Shown here piece by piece: positions 9,087-21,279 of a DNA stretch of 64,000 nucleotides. Numbering within the stretch: the first letter of the stretch is position 1; every line of letters begins with the position of its first letter. The notes under the pieces were generated by a model that was not told the DNA's origin, did not search any database, and worked only from the letters and a program-made list of their open reading frames with translations. The position numbers and the translations under genes were made by a program. The stretch lies in contig JAMWFC010000086.1 of the NCBI GenBank assembly GCA_027475525.1, positions 124,001 to 188,000 on the forward strand. Reading direction: 5' to 3'. Origin of the DNA: Macrolepiota albuminosa. Lineage: Eukaryota > Basidiomycota > Agaricomycetes > Agaricales > Agaricaceae.

Positions 9087-11011
9087 CTAGGTATGAAAAT
9101 AAGAGCTGAAGCTTATGTAAGCTTCAGCTGAAAAAATAACTACCAAACATAACACAACTAGCTGCTGCATTACACAAAGCCTTCCACAATGCTCGATAAT
9201 AAAATTGGAAACATGCACAATGCAACCACGATTCTTACTTCTGAGTGGTTGCTCTCCCTCCTTCATCCAGACATAATTATCTAGATCGTTTGCATGTAGA
9301 CATGTTTCATTGTGATAGATTGGGTAATGAATCTTTTCACCTTCTGATAGATTTGGCGGGACCTCAATGCATTCAGGTCCCTCATAAATATAGCAGAAAC
9401 TGAAGACAATCAGCATTTATAAAAGTAAGTTGCAAGAAATTTTACTGATGGAAGTACTGATGCATACATATAATTGATAAATTTCTTCCGGGCTGTAACA
9501 ACATCCTCATGCTCATGCCCATCAACATACACACCCTTTTGAACTCGGGATAGTGAAAAACCAAGTTTCTTGAGCCAGAAAAGAGCAGTAGATTCACTGA
9601 TTGTCTTCTCAATCCCTAGTTCCGGCAATAAAAAATTGTTTACATATCTGCACAACTTAGTGGGGTGCATCTGTAAGTACCAAAATGTCAAGATGTGAAA
9701 TATAGGAAATAAATAATGACTTACTTGTCCATTAAATCCATCTTTCTCATAAGGAAGCACACCTTTTACCCAGATTCGGAGTGCAGATGAGACCTCTGGG
9801 AAGTTAAGTAATGAATCATGATGAGCTCCCTTACCCTGTTGCTTTTTGGGAAGCTCGCCTGTTTGAAGCAAATAGTTACTCATAGTGCAAAGTTTCTTTG
9901 CAAAATGTGGTCCCCGGCCACACCATGCTGCCACAAACTTGCTTGCATCCATGATAGGATGTATCTTTGATATTTGTAGACCCACCCAGTGTCGTGCATT
10001 TTGAGGGCATGATTTAAGTTGTTCTCGATAGCTCTTGACATCTTTTGAAAGCTTGAAACAAAGGTCGTTATATTGACAAAGACCCTCAAGTTCTATAAGC
10101 ACATTGGCAGCAGACTGGTTAGTAATGAGAGTCTTCTTATTCTTGAGTTCCTTCTCTTTAGCCTTGATGAGATGCTTGAGCTTCAAATAAATTATGCTTG
10201 GATTATTTGATTTAGTGGTGGTAATCAGGGTGCTGTTTGTAGTGTCTGTGTTGACAGACTCTTTGTCAGTGAGAGATGGTGGCAGTAGGCCTGGAGCAAA
10301 CTTGTCGACTCTGATGGTCTATGAAAAAACATGTTTATCAGCAATGATCAGCTTCTGAAGCTTAATTTTTGAGTTTACCTTGTTGATCAAACCCATGGGT
10401 GCAACAATATCTACATCCATACCAATGGACTCGTCAGCTGTTACATTCATGACACTTGCATGAGAACCCTCCATCTGTGGGAAAAGTTCACTCAGAATCT
10501 GTAAATACCAGATTTGTTGAGCTATTAACACTGAGCTGACAGAAATTTTCTTGCCTCGATATCAGAGTCTTCTGCCTCTAATTCCTCCCGAACATCAAGA
10601 ATTTTCTGTTGTGTTACCTTGGGCATCATTTTCTGAAAGAATGAGGCTACACTTGGTTGCATTGCTGTTGCTCGTGCTTTTTTGGTTTTCCCATTTTGGA
10701 TGCACCAGGCTGTGGTGCGTGAAATTTTAGATGGCTTGTCTGGCATGATATCAGCATTCTCGCGTCTCAATCTGCACTTCATACCCTATATAATTTGTCA
10801 GAATATTACTTCTTGTGGACTATATATATGCTATGGATACCAAATCATTGGCCTCAACATCAGAACTGTCACTGGATTCCTGTTCACTGATGTATGTTAG
10901 GTTGGACACCAAGGAAGGATCACTGAGACATTGCTTTGGAACATCTTCACCACGTTTGACAGCTTCTTGATGGAGTGCAGCTTCGCACTTGTATCCTTTG
11001 ACTTTAGGCAT
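9087..11011 (-). pseudogene. class II (DDE-type) transposase-like gene with introns
   Basis: Exons on the minus strand start at 11011 (MPKVKGYKCEAALHQEAVKR). They continue through SRTTAWCIQNGKTKKARATAMQ near 10700, a long exon at about 10300-9731 (LKHLIKAKEKELKNKKTLITN ... LRIWVKGVLPYEKDGFNGQ), a clear GT-AG intron at about 9672-9724, then RYVNNFLLPELGIEKTISES, WLKKLGFSLSRVQKGVYVDGH, and after another intron YEGPECIEVPPNLSEGEK and HANDLDNYVWMKEGEQPL. I recognise this as a DDE-superfamily transposase/endonuclease type common in basidiomycete genomes, but cannot name the superfamily safely. Candidate acidic residues are D in YVDGHEHEDVV and the HNE near HANDLDN. The 3' part ends prematurely near 9130, so the gene is probably truncated. 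Confidence 0.65.
9104..9129. repeat. perfect 12-bp inverted repeat (2-nt spacer)
   Basis: AGCTGAAGCTTA and its exact reverse complement are separated by TG. It lies at the 3' end of the transposase-like gene, where a hairpin terminator or part of a transposon terminus could be. I found no partner repeat at the other end. Confidence 0.6.
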
Positions 11012-11555
11012 GGCTACCGGTGCCCTCTAGGACCAGGTTGTCACAAGTCACAGATAATCTAAAATGATGTATCAGTCCTGTCGTCCACTCAATACTTCAT
11101 ACATACCTTGTGTTTAATCCTCTTTCTTTGTCGCATACCTTTATCGCTATTTTAATTACCTTCAAACATAGTTCTCATTACTGTCAGACATAAGTTTATG
11201 CTCAAGTATTATGTTTTTGTTTCAAAATTTAAGACATTACGGAACAGAACACGACAAAAGTTATTTGTTGCTATGTAACAAAACAATCAATATAAGGAAC
11301 GGTAAAGTAACTATAGCAGTCAGTTTGATGGAAAGACATATGGGAGAACTTGGAATGCAAACGACATCTTTTTAACCAACCCCTCAACTTTAGGGTGACC
11401 TTCTCTATCAAACTGGTCATGTGTGGCCGGGATCATGTGAGGTACATGACAAAAATAGATTGTTAAATCTCAAAATTTACACTAATTCCAAATTCTGCCT
11501 TCATCAGACACTGAAAAAATTTGTACCTGACCCCCCAAAAAAGTGAAATCCATGG

Positions 11556-11709
11556 GAAAATTTTTGATATTGCATAAATCAACGTCTTTTACATGGTTTC
11601 TGTCCTAGAAAAAAAGGAAAAAATCAAAAAAAGAAAATTTTTGATATTGCATAAATCAACGTCTTTTACATGGTTTCTGTCCTAGAAAAAAAGGAAAAAA
11701 TCAAAAAAA
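11556..11709. repeat. 77-bp perfect tandem duplication
   Basis: 11556-11632 is repeated exactly at 11633-11709. Confidence 0.9.
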
Positions 11710-11973
11710 AATTCCTTGGTACCTAAACTGGGTGGACGGTGAAGTAACCACGTGCACTGTAATCCGGCCTAAGCAATGACAGCATGATCAAAATTCAACA
11801 GTCACTATTCTATCAATATTCTTACTTATTATTGTTCATCAATCTGCATGCGGATCATTTCAGTTGCATAATAGTCATTTTATTAGATACTTACTTATTC
11901 ATTCACAATAGTTAACTACTGTTAATAATTGTTAGTGATATTTGTTACTAATGAATAATCATTACTTACAATA

Positions 11974-12045
11974 ATGGGGGTTTGAACCTGGAGCCTCGTG
12001 TGTAGCTCTTGATAGAAATATGATTACCACTACACCAAGCATCTG
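11974..12045 (-). pseudogene. tRNA-like or tRNA pseudogene
   Basis: The minus strand has an A box TGGTGTAGTGG and, at the right distance, a B-box-like GGTTCAAACCC. The T-stem pairs poorly and the acceptor stem does not close, so a functional tRNA is unlikely. It may be a tRNA-derived SINE head or an old pseudogene. Confidence 0.35.
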
Positions 12046-12423
12046 ATATTACATAGAGAACACAGGTTTAATATATATGATATCTGTGTGAATAGCTTGG
12101 TTACATTGCAGATCGCTTCAGGTGGGGCATGTGGGTATGGGGGTTAGGGCAGGGTCTTGATCTGTGTTGGCCTGTGGGCCTGTTACAGTTCTCCTGCTCT
12201 ATCTGCATGTCCGTATACATGAGATGTCTTGGCCTCCCGCAGTGCATATTCCTAGCTACACTGTCCTTCATTTTGTTGTCTTGCTCTGTCTTCTTCCTTC
12301 CCTCCTTCCTCTGCTCCTTCACTCCCTCTTGTCTACCTCATCCTCCACCAGACCCTCTATCTCTTCTATATTAAAAACTATAAATATAAAGCAACCTCAT
12401 CTTGAAAAACATTCTGACAGCTA

Positions 12424-12567
12424 TGTCATGACCCCTCCCACCTGGAACCACCCCAGAATACCCCTGGAACTCCACCCAGGACTTCTCCGCCAACCCCACA
12501 ACATGACTCCCGCTATCAGAACCGCCACCACTGCCATCATGCACATCAAGCCCTGCCATCACACTAC
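12424..12567 (+). repeat. E4 5' LTR fragment fused to integrase
   Basis: It is colinear with the first about 144 bp of the E4 3' LTR at 15575. At 12567/12568 it changes without a gap into integrase sequence (CTGTGTAAGG..., equal to the E2 integrase core). The jump removes the rest of the LTR and the first half of the element. Confidence 0.75.
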
Positions 12568-13440
12568 CTGTGTAAGGCCCTTGAAGTAAAAACTAACCTC
12601 TCTACTGCCTACCATCTCAAAACTGATGGTTAAACCAAAAGGGTTGACCAATCTCTCAAACAATACCTCAGGCTATACATCAACTACTTGCAGGACAACT
12701 AGCACGCCGAACTCCCTCTGGCCAAGTTCACCTACAACAACACACCACACTCCGCTACTAGGGTATTGCCCTTCTTCACCAACAAGGGGTACTACCCCCA
12801 ACTGACCCTCTTGCTCCAGGACATCTCATCGCACGCCACCCATGAGGTTGCCCAGGATTTCCAGTCCCTTCACAAGTTCCTCCAGGAAGAGATTGACACC
12901 GCAAACCAGGCCTATGCAAAACACGCTGACTGGAAGCAGGAAGACACCTCCAACTAGACTCCCAGGACAAAGGTATGGCTAGACTGACACCACCTCCACA
13001 CCTGCTGGCCCTCTCCAAAACTCAATCACAAGTGCCTCAATCCGTTCAAAATCTTGAAAAAAGTCTCATCCCATGCCTACAAGATTGAGCTCCCCCTGGG
13101 ACTCAAAGGTCTGTACCTGGTCTTTCACATCTGCCTCCTGGAACGACATCCCCTGAACCCCTTCTTTGAATGGCGCCCTGAGCCCTCTCCCCTGGTCGAG
13201 GTCGAGGACAAGTACCACTACAAGGTTGAAGACATCCTCAACTCCCAAAACATTCATGGACGACCCCACTTCCTTGTACAATGAAAGAGATATGGCCCAG
13301 AAGATGACACTTGGAAGCCATGCTGAAACCTCAAGGGCGCCCTCGACAAACTCCAGGACTTCCGACAACAGCACCTGGGAAATGAGCCCAGGCACAGGTC
13401 TCACAGATGGCAGTAGTGGGCGTAACCCCCACCTCTGGGC
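12568..13440 (+). pseudogene. E4 integrase C-terminal half and chromodomain (decayed)
   Basis: Plus-strand frames give ALEVKTNLSTAYHLKTDG, then KQYLRLYINYLQDN, AYNNTPHSA-like text, [20 protein letters not shown], and the chromodomain start [22 protein letters not shown]. These match E2 integrase at 23290-24230 almost word for word. At least five nonsense codons are present, several at positions where E2 has Arg or Gln codons containing CpG or CAG. It is inactive. Confidence 0.85.
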
Positions 13441-13689
13441 TTGATAGAGATTCGACTCCCACATATACTTCTGATTCTTCTTGCTGTTTCCCCTTTCTTA
13501 CCTATTTTTATATTTCTATGTACAACAGAACCTGGAAAGGTCCCTTCACTTACAACTCGTCTTCCTTATACATAATAACCACTCTTTCAAATTCTGAAGC
13601 AATAAGTATATACATTTTTACTAGTACAATATATTACAGAGAAAACAAGGCATGTGAACAAGAAGGGGGCCCCTTAATGCTGGGACCCT

Positions 13690-15442
13690 GAACCACCCTC
13701 GCCCTCTCCTCCCCTCCTCTCAGCCAATCCCAGAAGTCCTCCCCCACCCCCTTAGGACCATGCTCCTGCCACACCTCCTCTGCCAACTGATCCCAAGACA
13801 GGAGCTGCTTGCCCTCATCCAGAACCTGCTTGAACTATGACCCCAGGGCAGGAATGTTCCTCTGGCAGTGTGTGGCCACCATCCTTCCTAGCAGGTCAAG
13901 GCCCTGCTCAACCCCAGGTTTCACCAACTCTGACTGTAGCCTCTCCTGCAGAGACGCAAATGCTGCAGCAGCTCTGTCCAGGAGCAAGCAATGCTCCCCA
14001 GCCCAGCCTGGAGATGTTAGCACTGACCAAATTGGAAAGAAAGGAACACTCACTTAGTGAGGCCATGCAAATGATCACTATATCCTGGTGCAAAACCTCT
14101 GCCAGCCCTGGGCTCAACCCCACCCCCTGCTCTAGCCTGGCCCACAAGGCGTCCAGCTGGGCCTCAGCTTCCCCTCGAGCCACCCTTGCCTCCTTCAACT
14201 CCTGGAGGGCCACCTTGCAATTCTTCTCCAACCCCCTCCAGAGCATCACCTCCTCCCTTGCCCCCTCCTTGTGCTCCTCCCGCTCCTGCTCAGCCCGCTC
14301 CAAACACTTCTGCAGAACCCTCACCTCAATGCCCAGCAACCGCCCAAATAGGGAAGAAAAGGTCGCTGGGAAGAGATGCACTGGAGAGGCCAGGGACGGG
14401 GTCTCCATGGACAGACATGCCCTTTTGAAAGGCCCCAGGGAGGGACTGGGTGATGTCTGCCGCTTCTCCTTATCAAGGCACCCCCCACGACTCTTCTGCC
14501 TCTGAGTACTGGACTGGGTGTCCCAGCACATAATCAACACCACGGGCGGGCCCTGGCCCCCTACCTGGATGACCCCTCCTCTCCCCTGCCCCACTCTTCG
14601 GACCCCCCACAGGCACCTCCTCTAGGCCCTCTTCTGGCTCTGCCACCCAGCTTCTCTCCTCCACCCCCATTCTCTGGGTCACACTCCCTAGCGGCCACCC
14701 CTGCTCCCGCAAGACACAGTAGGCCTTCCACAGCGCTGAGACAGAGCACCTTTTGTGATTAAGGCAGCACACCTCCCACACGGATGTGTCCCTCTGGGTG
14801 GAGGGGCCCAGAGCCTCAAACAGACAGGACACAATGCAATAAATACAATGTAAGCATTAAAATTGATGTCAGTGGCAAATTGAAGGTACAAGGATATTTA
14901 CTGGCTCATTGCTGATGCACCATACATGGGGGGCAGACTCTAGGGCCTCTCCAGCACCCTCTCAAATGCCTCCTATAAAGCACCCCCCCACAGAATCCTC
15001 TGGTCGTCCAGGACCACCAAAATTGCTCCCATGGCTATGCTGGAGTGGCAAAAGCGAGGAGCCATGAGGTGAGGTTGCAGGGCAGGATGGGGATGGAGGG
15101 TGCATGGTCATCCATGCCAGAGCAGGCACAGGGCGACTAGAATCCACCTTTGGAGTGGGCTCAGAGATTGGCCCAGAAAGACTGAGTGAACCTACCCTGG
15201 GGAGGGGCTCCGGGGGCCAGCTAAGACCCGCCTCCAGGGCAGGAATATTATGTTGTTCTGGAAAAGGAAGGTCAGTCATAACAAGCAAAACAGCACAGAA
15301 ATACTCACATTGCTGAAAGAGTGCTGCCACACGCTCACGATCAAGCCATCACCAGTATTGCATGTCCCAGGCCTCCCACGCAACCAGGGGGGCAACTTTA
15401 TTGGTAGGCGGGGATGTTGAGGAATGTGTCAGTGTGCATGAC
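13690..15442 (-). pseudogene. E4 antisense accessory gene (decayed homologue of the E2 gene)
   Basis: On the minus strand the start at 15442 gives MSCTLTHSSTSPPTNKVAPL, matching the E2 protein start MSRTPTHSPTPPQTNEVAPL. A GT-AG intron follows at the homologous place, then QHNIPALEAG, the cysteine-cluster region near 14830 (CLFEALGPSTQRDTSV, CLNHKRCSVSALW; the Cys pair CEAC has become WEVC), a basic patch and the ELKEARVARGEAEAQLDAL helix. A TGA replaces an Arg codon in exon 1, and several Arg are now Trp, Cys or His, as expected from CpG decay. It lies opposite to and downstream of pol, as in E2 and E3. Confidence 0.75.
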
Positions 15443-15574
15443 ATAGTTGCAATTGATGGTAAATTTTTTTTTTTCATGCATGATGTGTCAGGATCCTGGC
15501 TCCCACGCTCCACCCCTAGGCTGGCCCACTATTAGCACGCGCCTCAGAGGGTCTCGGTGCTGAAGAGGGGGTGA

Positions 15575-16371
15575 TGTCATGACCCCTCCTACTTGTAACC
15601 ACCTCAGGACACCCCCAGAACTCCACCTGGGACTCCCCCACCAACCCCACAACACGACCCCTGCCATTGGGACCGCCACCACCGCCATCACGCACATCAA
15701 GCCCCGCCATCACACCACACCCTCTGACAGCCCTGCCATACAAACCCTGGAACTACCTCCAGCAAATGCCAATCACCAGATCACGCCAACGACCCTGGCC
15801 ATCACGCATCATGACATCTTTCCACGCCAATTGATCGTGCACCCTGCATGTGCAATCTCCAATATATAGTTTTCCCCCTCTTCTACCACTGTCCATTAAC
15901 TCTCGAAACCGCTCCAGACATCCTGGAACCCCTCAGGAACCCAAAGCAGCCACTCCTAGTATTTAAAAGTAGCTACCCACTTGTCCTACGCTAGTCTTGA
16001 TATTATATTTGATTGCTTGCGTGCCCTTTGATTAACTGGTATGCACTGACTGGCATGCTTGACTAGCATGCTTCGACTGGCACGCTCAACTTGTTTGCGT
16101 GCTCTCAAGATTGGTACGCACTCTGCAACTTAAAACTTCACTAACTGAGTCTTGTCCTAGAACTCCTGGTTCTCAACTCGACTTCATCCTCTTAATTCTC
16201 TCAACTTCATCTGATCTCTGGACTAAGTCCCTTATTCTGACAATCCCTCTGTTTGCATCTTGAACCCTGGAGATCTGTCCAGAGTTCCAGACACCCAAGT
16301 GTCCATAGATCAAGTCCACCTTGTAAGGGTGTTGCTTTCTTGGAAAGCCTTCAATTCAGCAGAACCTAACA
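15575..16371 (+). repeat. E4 3' LTR (797 bp)
   Basis: It begins TGTCATGACCCC after a purine tract and ends AGAACCTAACA, the decayed form of the E2 LTR end ...GAACCTGACA. It keeps AGTCTTGATATTA near 15992, the inferred 5' start of the transcript in E2. Many CpG sites of E2 are TpG or CpA here. Confidence 0.85.
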
Positions 16372-19300
16372 AGCTATGTAAAACAAAGAACAAAACCAAC
16401 TTGTAGAGCAGTAAGCATATAGTAGAAGTAACAACAATCAAAATTTAATTAGCATGAAAATAGCTGATAAGTAGCAATGCTTAACAAAAAATGAGACCTT
16501 GAATTATACTTTAAGATCAGTTTTTTAACTAAACTGACATCATTAGCTGCTAGAATTATCAAATCTTTAGCCAATACCAGAAATTTGGAAAAAAAAAATT
16601 CCTCAACTCATTAATGTGTCTTGCTACTGCTATAAAACAATAAAAGAGGAATTGATAAAAGAAAAAGACAACAAAGTAAGAGAAAGAAAGGAACAACTAA
16701 GTGATAGAAGAAGATTTAGCTAGAAAATATGTAACTACATGCATCAAACAACTAGCAGAGGCAAAATCTAAGTATCCAGTAATAAGCACCTATTATAGAT
16801 GTCTGCAGATAGCACCAATACAAGCACTTCATACTAGCATATTGGTACTACTAAGAGTAGCATGCTTTAGCGCTCCAGAAGCTAATTTTTTGCATATTTT
16901 TACACTAATAACTTGCAGCTAAAGCCTCCAATTACTCTAGGACTACTTTTTATAACATTACTTATTCTTAGCATTACTATTGATATCTTGCCACACCTTG
17001 CCACTTATACTCTATAGCTATATTTAGATATAGACACTTGGCATCAGTTAATCTGGAATAATGCTATCAGCTAGTGGCAACACTTACAAAACATAATGAT
17101 AAAGTATTTCTATAATAGATAGCTTGGAATTTCATATTGACATTTGACATTGCTTAGTATTCTGCTGATTGAGACAGATAGCATACTTGTGAACTTTTTT
17201 ATCATATAGTTTAATTTATAAGATTTACTTATATTTTTATCAGTTCACCACTCTTTGATGATGCTTAGCCTCTTAGCAACATCTAACTTTTTTTATTATA
17301 ATTACTTATTTTTTTTATTAGTAGCACATCATCAAATTAGCAGTAAGGAATTGTATGCCACTATTTTAGTTATTCTATGCCACAGACTACCTTTTGATTG
17401 GCTGTATTAGCAAAAAGATTTTGCTTTAGTTTTTTTTCTCTCTCTCTACAATCTCTTAGTGCCTTTTAGCAACTCTTTTTAGTATCTTTTGGGGCTTTCC
17501 TTAGCAATTCTCCTATGCTTCTTAGTGTCTTTTTTTAGTAATTTTTTAACATCTTTTATTGGTGACTTTCTTGTGTCTCTTAGTGTCTTTTCTTAACAAC
17601 TCTTCTATGCTTTTTAGTGCCTTTCCTTAGTGACTTTTAGCACTCTCTTGCCATATTTAAAGCTTTATACAAGCACCTTCAATTACCCACTTTTCTTGCC
17701 ACTAACTATTTGCTTATTGTATATTCTTTAAAACCTGTCCAGAACTCTTTTAAATACTTAGCATGCTTGAAGCAATATTGATTAAGTAGCTATACTAGTA
17801 ATAATGCATCTTAGCTCAATTTAAACATCATCACCAAGCTTAGTAATCTAGCAATTAAATGCCTGAGCATAGCAATATAACAAGCTGGCACCAAAAACAT
17901 GTAAAATACATAGTAATTTATGTGTCAAAGAGAAAAGTATAAAAAAATGGAGTTTTAAAGAGGCTAGATAAGCAGTTGACTTGCTATGGCTTGGAGTTCT
18001 TAGAAAGTGGACATCTTGAGCCAATAGCAGTAGACTGACTTTGGATTTAGTAGTAATATGATTTGTGCTCATTATAAGTATAAATTTTATTTTGCATTCA
18101 AATTTAAATCAATAAAAATTATATCTACTTTTATAAAGTACTAATGCATAAAACTAAGTTTAACTTTGTAAATTAAAGTTAAAATTACTAAAAGTCTAAT
18201 CTAATTTTATTTAAACTACTTTTAATTAAAAGTAAACTTTTCAATTTGCATCACTATAACAACAGCTTTTTAGTAAGTTATGTTATATTCTTCATCTATA
18301 AGTTTAACAATGTCAATTTCATAAAATGCTTGGTCTATTATAAAATTCTTCTAATTCAGATTTGCTATAGTTGCTGATATTTACAATATATCAAATCTAT
18401 GTTTTAATTTTTTCTTGCTAAATACAGCAGATGCTTTTTTATTAATATCTGCAATTAGAGTGTATAAATAAGAGGCAGCTAGCTGTTAAAAAAGCCAATA
18501 TCTTTTTTAAGTAAATATACTATTACCATAGCATCACATAAAGAATTTTTGACAGCAAATCAGAATATTCTGATAGCAAGATATATAGTCTTTTAAGAAA
18601 ACCACAAAATCATGCTATAAAACATATTTTCTAGTTGACAGAACTCATAATGCATAAATATGTTTTTGCAGTGTGCAATTCAGTCTAAAATTAAAAAATA
18701 TGTTACTCAGAGTATAGCAAATTGTATTTGTCAATGTAACTATAAGGAGAACATTGAATATATATTTAGTTGACCAGATAAATAAAAGACCATGTAATTG
18801 ACACAATATTTAGCTTGATATATAAATACTGTAAAAAGCAACAAAATATATATAGATATGAATATAAGTAACATAAAAGAAAAATATGAAAGTAGTGCTA
18901 GGTTACTACAGCATAACTATATTAGTTGATACAGTTGATAAATAAACCTATAAAAAGTGCAGAACTGCTATAATCAAGTTCCATATATAATACATTACAT
19001 TTAAAATGCATGCAAATTGCATTTAAAATATATTATATACCATATTATATAGTTTGTATAGTTTGACATGCTTGACAGTGTTTAAAAAGAGTTTGATTGC
19101 ATTTAGTTTAATATGTAAAAAATCAATTTATAAGATATAACTGACCTAATATTATCTGCATATGCAGATATAACAAAGATATATAAATTACACATGATAA
19201 GCAAATAGATATCAGTCTATTACTCAATAAAAAAAGTAATAAGTCTCATACTATTATTTGTTATATAAGCATCAATATAAACAATCCTTTAATATATAGT

Positions 19301-19549
19301 AAGCTGTAATTTATAATTATATAAGCATTTAAATAAATGATCAACTAAATTATTAGTTCAATTATATAGCATATTATATTTACAATGTATTATCATATTA
19401 TATATCTATGCCAAAAGACTGACTATAGATATATTAATAGATATATGCTATAGTAGACTATAAAACAATATATGACAAATACATAGCACAATAAAAAATG
19501 CAGTAAATGAAAATGTGAAATAGTATTTATCAGATACTACTGACTTGAA
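16372..19549. other. AT-rich gene-poor stretch
   Basis: No frame longer than about 75 codons and no recognisable domain. The composition is strongly AT-rich, with homopolymer runs. It is probably old transposon sequence degraded beyond recognition, or AT-rich heterochromatin. Confidence 0.6.
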
Positions 19550-20160
19550 GGCCTTTACAAGGCAAATTTGAGTACTGAACTATGTATACCTACAGTCAAG
19601 TCTGGAATTGATATACTTGGTCTGAGATTTCAATAAACAGAAAAAAAAGAAATAGCAAGATTGAATTAAGAACTGAGGATTCTAAGATAAGACTAGAATT
19701 AGACAAACTTAAGTTGCAAAGTACATATCAATTCAAAGTATATATGATAGTCAAACATATGCTAGTCAAGCATGTGCTAATCAGACATTTGTGAAGCATA
19801 TAAAGAGAAAACAAATAAGCAATTTAGATAATATAAAGATTAAAGAATATAAAATAATAACTATGAGCTTTAAATACTGTAAACACATACTTCAGCAATT
19901 TGGAAGGTTTTTCAGATATTTACAATGACTTTCAGGAACTCTATGAGTAGCAGTAGGACAGAAAAACAATTGTATACTTAAAATTATATTTGTAGAATAT
20001 GCAATTAACAGTACAGAAAGTAGGCATAATGGTGGTCAGAATGATAGCAGAGCAAATGCACATGCTAGCAGTAAAACTGGATATGATAGCAAATGTTAAA
20101 TGAAATGTATGGCTAAAAGTTAGAGAGAAAGTCTGAAAGAGACTCTAGAAGTATTTTGAA
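19550..20160 (-). repeat. very old LTR remnant of the E2/E4 family
   Basis: The series GAGGATTCTAAGATAAGACTAGAATTAG..., AAGTTGCAAAGTACATATC and TAGTCAAGCATGTGCTAATCAG follows the same order as the E2 LTR stretch at 20540-20650, with most CG dinucleotides replaced by TG or CA. The orientation is the same as the LTR at 20321. The ends cannot be fixed. Confidence 0.5.
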
Positions 20161-20320
20161 GAATTATAACATTATTCTTCTCAGCACCAAAACTCTCCAA
20201 GACATATTGTTGATAGGTTGGCCTCAGAGTCTAATTATAAGTGCCAAGGCTGTGTAACTGACAATTTAGTAAAAAAAAAAATCTCTACTATTTCCAACAA
20301 TATTGCATGTACCAACACAC

Positions 20321-21150
20321 TGTCAGGTTCCGCTGAGTTGGGGGCTCTCCGGGAAAGCAATCGCCCTTACAATGCGGACTTGACCCACGGATACTCGGGT
20401 GTCTGGAACTCCAGGACGAGGACTCCGGGGTTCAAGACGTAGACAGGGCAATCCCGGGAGAGGGGACTTAGTCCGGGGGTTTTGGGTGGTGGGTGATGAG
20501 GGAGTTTGGGTGGGGGTCGAGTCGTGAACTGGAGGTTCTAAGACGAGACCAAGTTAGTAAGTTAAAGTCGCAAAGTGCGTACCAGTCTTAGAGCACGCGA
20601 ATATCCAAGCGTGCCAGTCAAGCGTGCCAGTCAATGCGTACCAGTCAAATAGAGGGCACGCAACAATCCGAGAAATGCAAAGTAACAGTGTATGTAATAT
20701 CAAGACTGGCGAATACAACAGGGAGCTACACTATAAGTACTACGGGACCGGGTCTCGGGATTCCGGGGTGTCTGTGATGGGTTCCGGGGGTCATTGAGTA
20801 GCAGGCAGGGACTGTATACCGGGATCGCGCGTGTGGGGCGCGCAATCAATTGACGCGGGAGGAGTTGTGATGCGTGATGTGTGATGGCCGGAAATGAGTC
20901 GCGTGATCCGATCGTTGATCGGGGCTGATGGTGGCTGATGGCGGTCCTTGATGCGCATGGTGGTGGTGTCGGCGGTCGTGATGGCGGGGCGTGTCCTGTG
21001 GGGTCGGAGGGAGGGTCCCAGATGGTGTTCCGGGGGTGTTCGGTGTCGGCGGTCGTGATGGCGGGGCGTGTCCTGTGGGGTCGGAGGGAGGGTCCCAGAT
21101 GGTGTTCCGGGGGTGTTCCGGGGTGGGCCCGGAGGGGAGGGGTCGTGACA
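20321..21150 (-). repeat. E2 3' LTR (753 bp plus a 77-bp duplication)
   Basis: It is colinear with 42449-43201. The excess length is exactly the 77-bp duplication at 20965-21118. It contains short reiterated motifs (AGCGTGCCAGTCAA / TGCGTACCAGTCAA, 20605-20650). Confidence 0.92.
20965..21118. repeat. 77-bp perfect tandem duplication in the E2 3' LTR
   Basis: 20965-21041 is repeated at 21042-21118. The other E2 LTR has only one copy. Confidence 0.92.
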
Positions 21151-21165
21151 TCACCCCCCCCTCAG
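21151..21165 (-). promoter_or_regulatory. E2 polypurine tract
   Basis: The minus strand reads GGCGCTGAGGGGGGGGTGA directly upstream of the 3' LTR start TGTCACG. This is the expected plus-strand priming site. Confidence 0.8.
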
Positions 21166-21279
21166 CGCCGAGACCCTTCAAGGCGCGCGTAGCCGGTGGT
21201 TTGGGCTGGGGCTCAACCGTGGGATCCGGCACCTGACTCGCCACGTATTGAAAAAAAATTTTTACCGTCAAGTTCAAAC

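Larger units (their letters stand above)
11012..12423. other. non-coding, AT-rich spacer
   Basis: No supported gene. It holds one 77-bp duplication, one tRNA-like stretch and a pyrimidine-rich segment at about 12290-12370. Frames in this stretch are short and low in complexity. Confidence 0.6.
12424..16371 (+). mobile_element. E4: truncated, decayed chromovirus
   Basis: A 144-bp LTR start (12424-12567, TGTCATGACCCC) joins directly to integrase coding sequence. Chromodomain remnants, an antisense accessory gene, a polypurine tract (GAAGAGGGGGTGA just before 15575) and a full 3' LTR (15575-16371) follow. Everything is a diverged copy of E2 in the opposite orientation. Gag, protease, RT and RNase H are absent, so this is a deletion derivative. 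Confidence 0.85.

Noticed and set aside
12129..12589. Frames of 81 and 141 codons before E4
   Set aside because: They are built from pyrimidine-rich low-complexity DNA and the first part of the E4 LTR.
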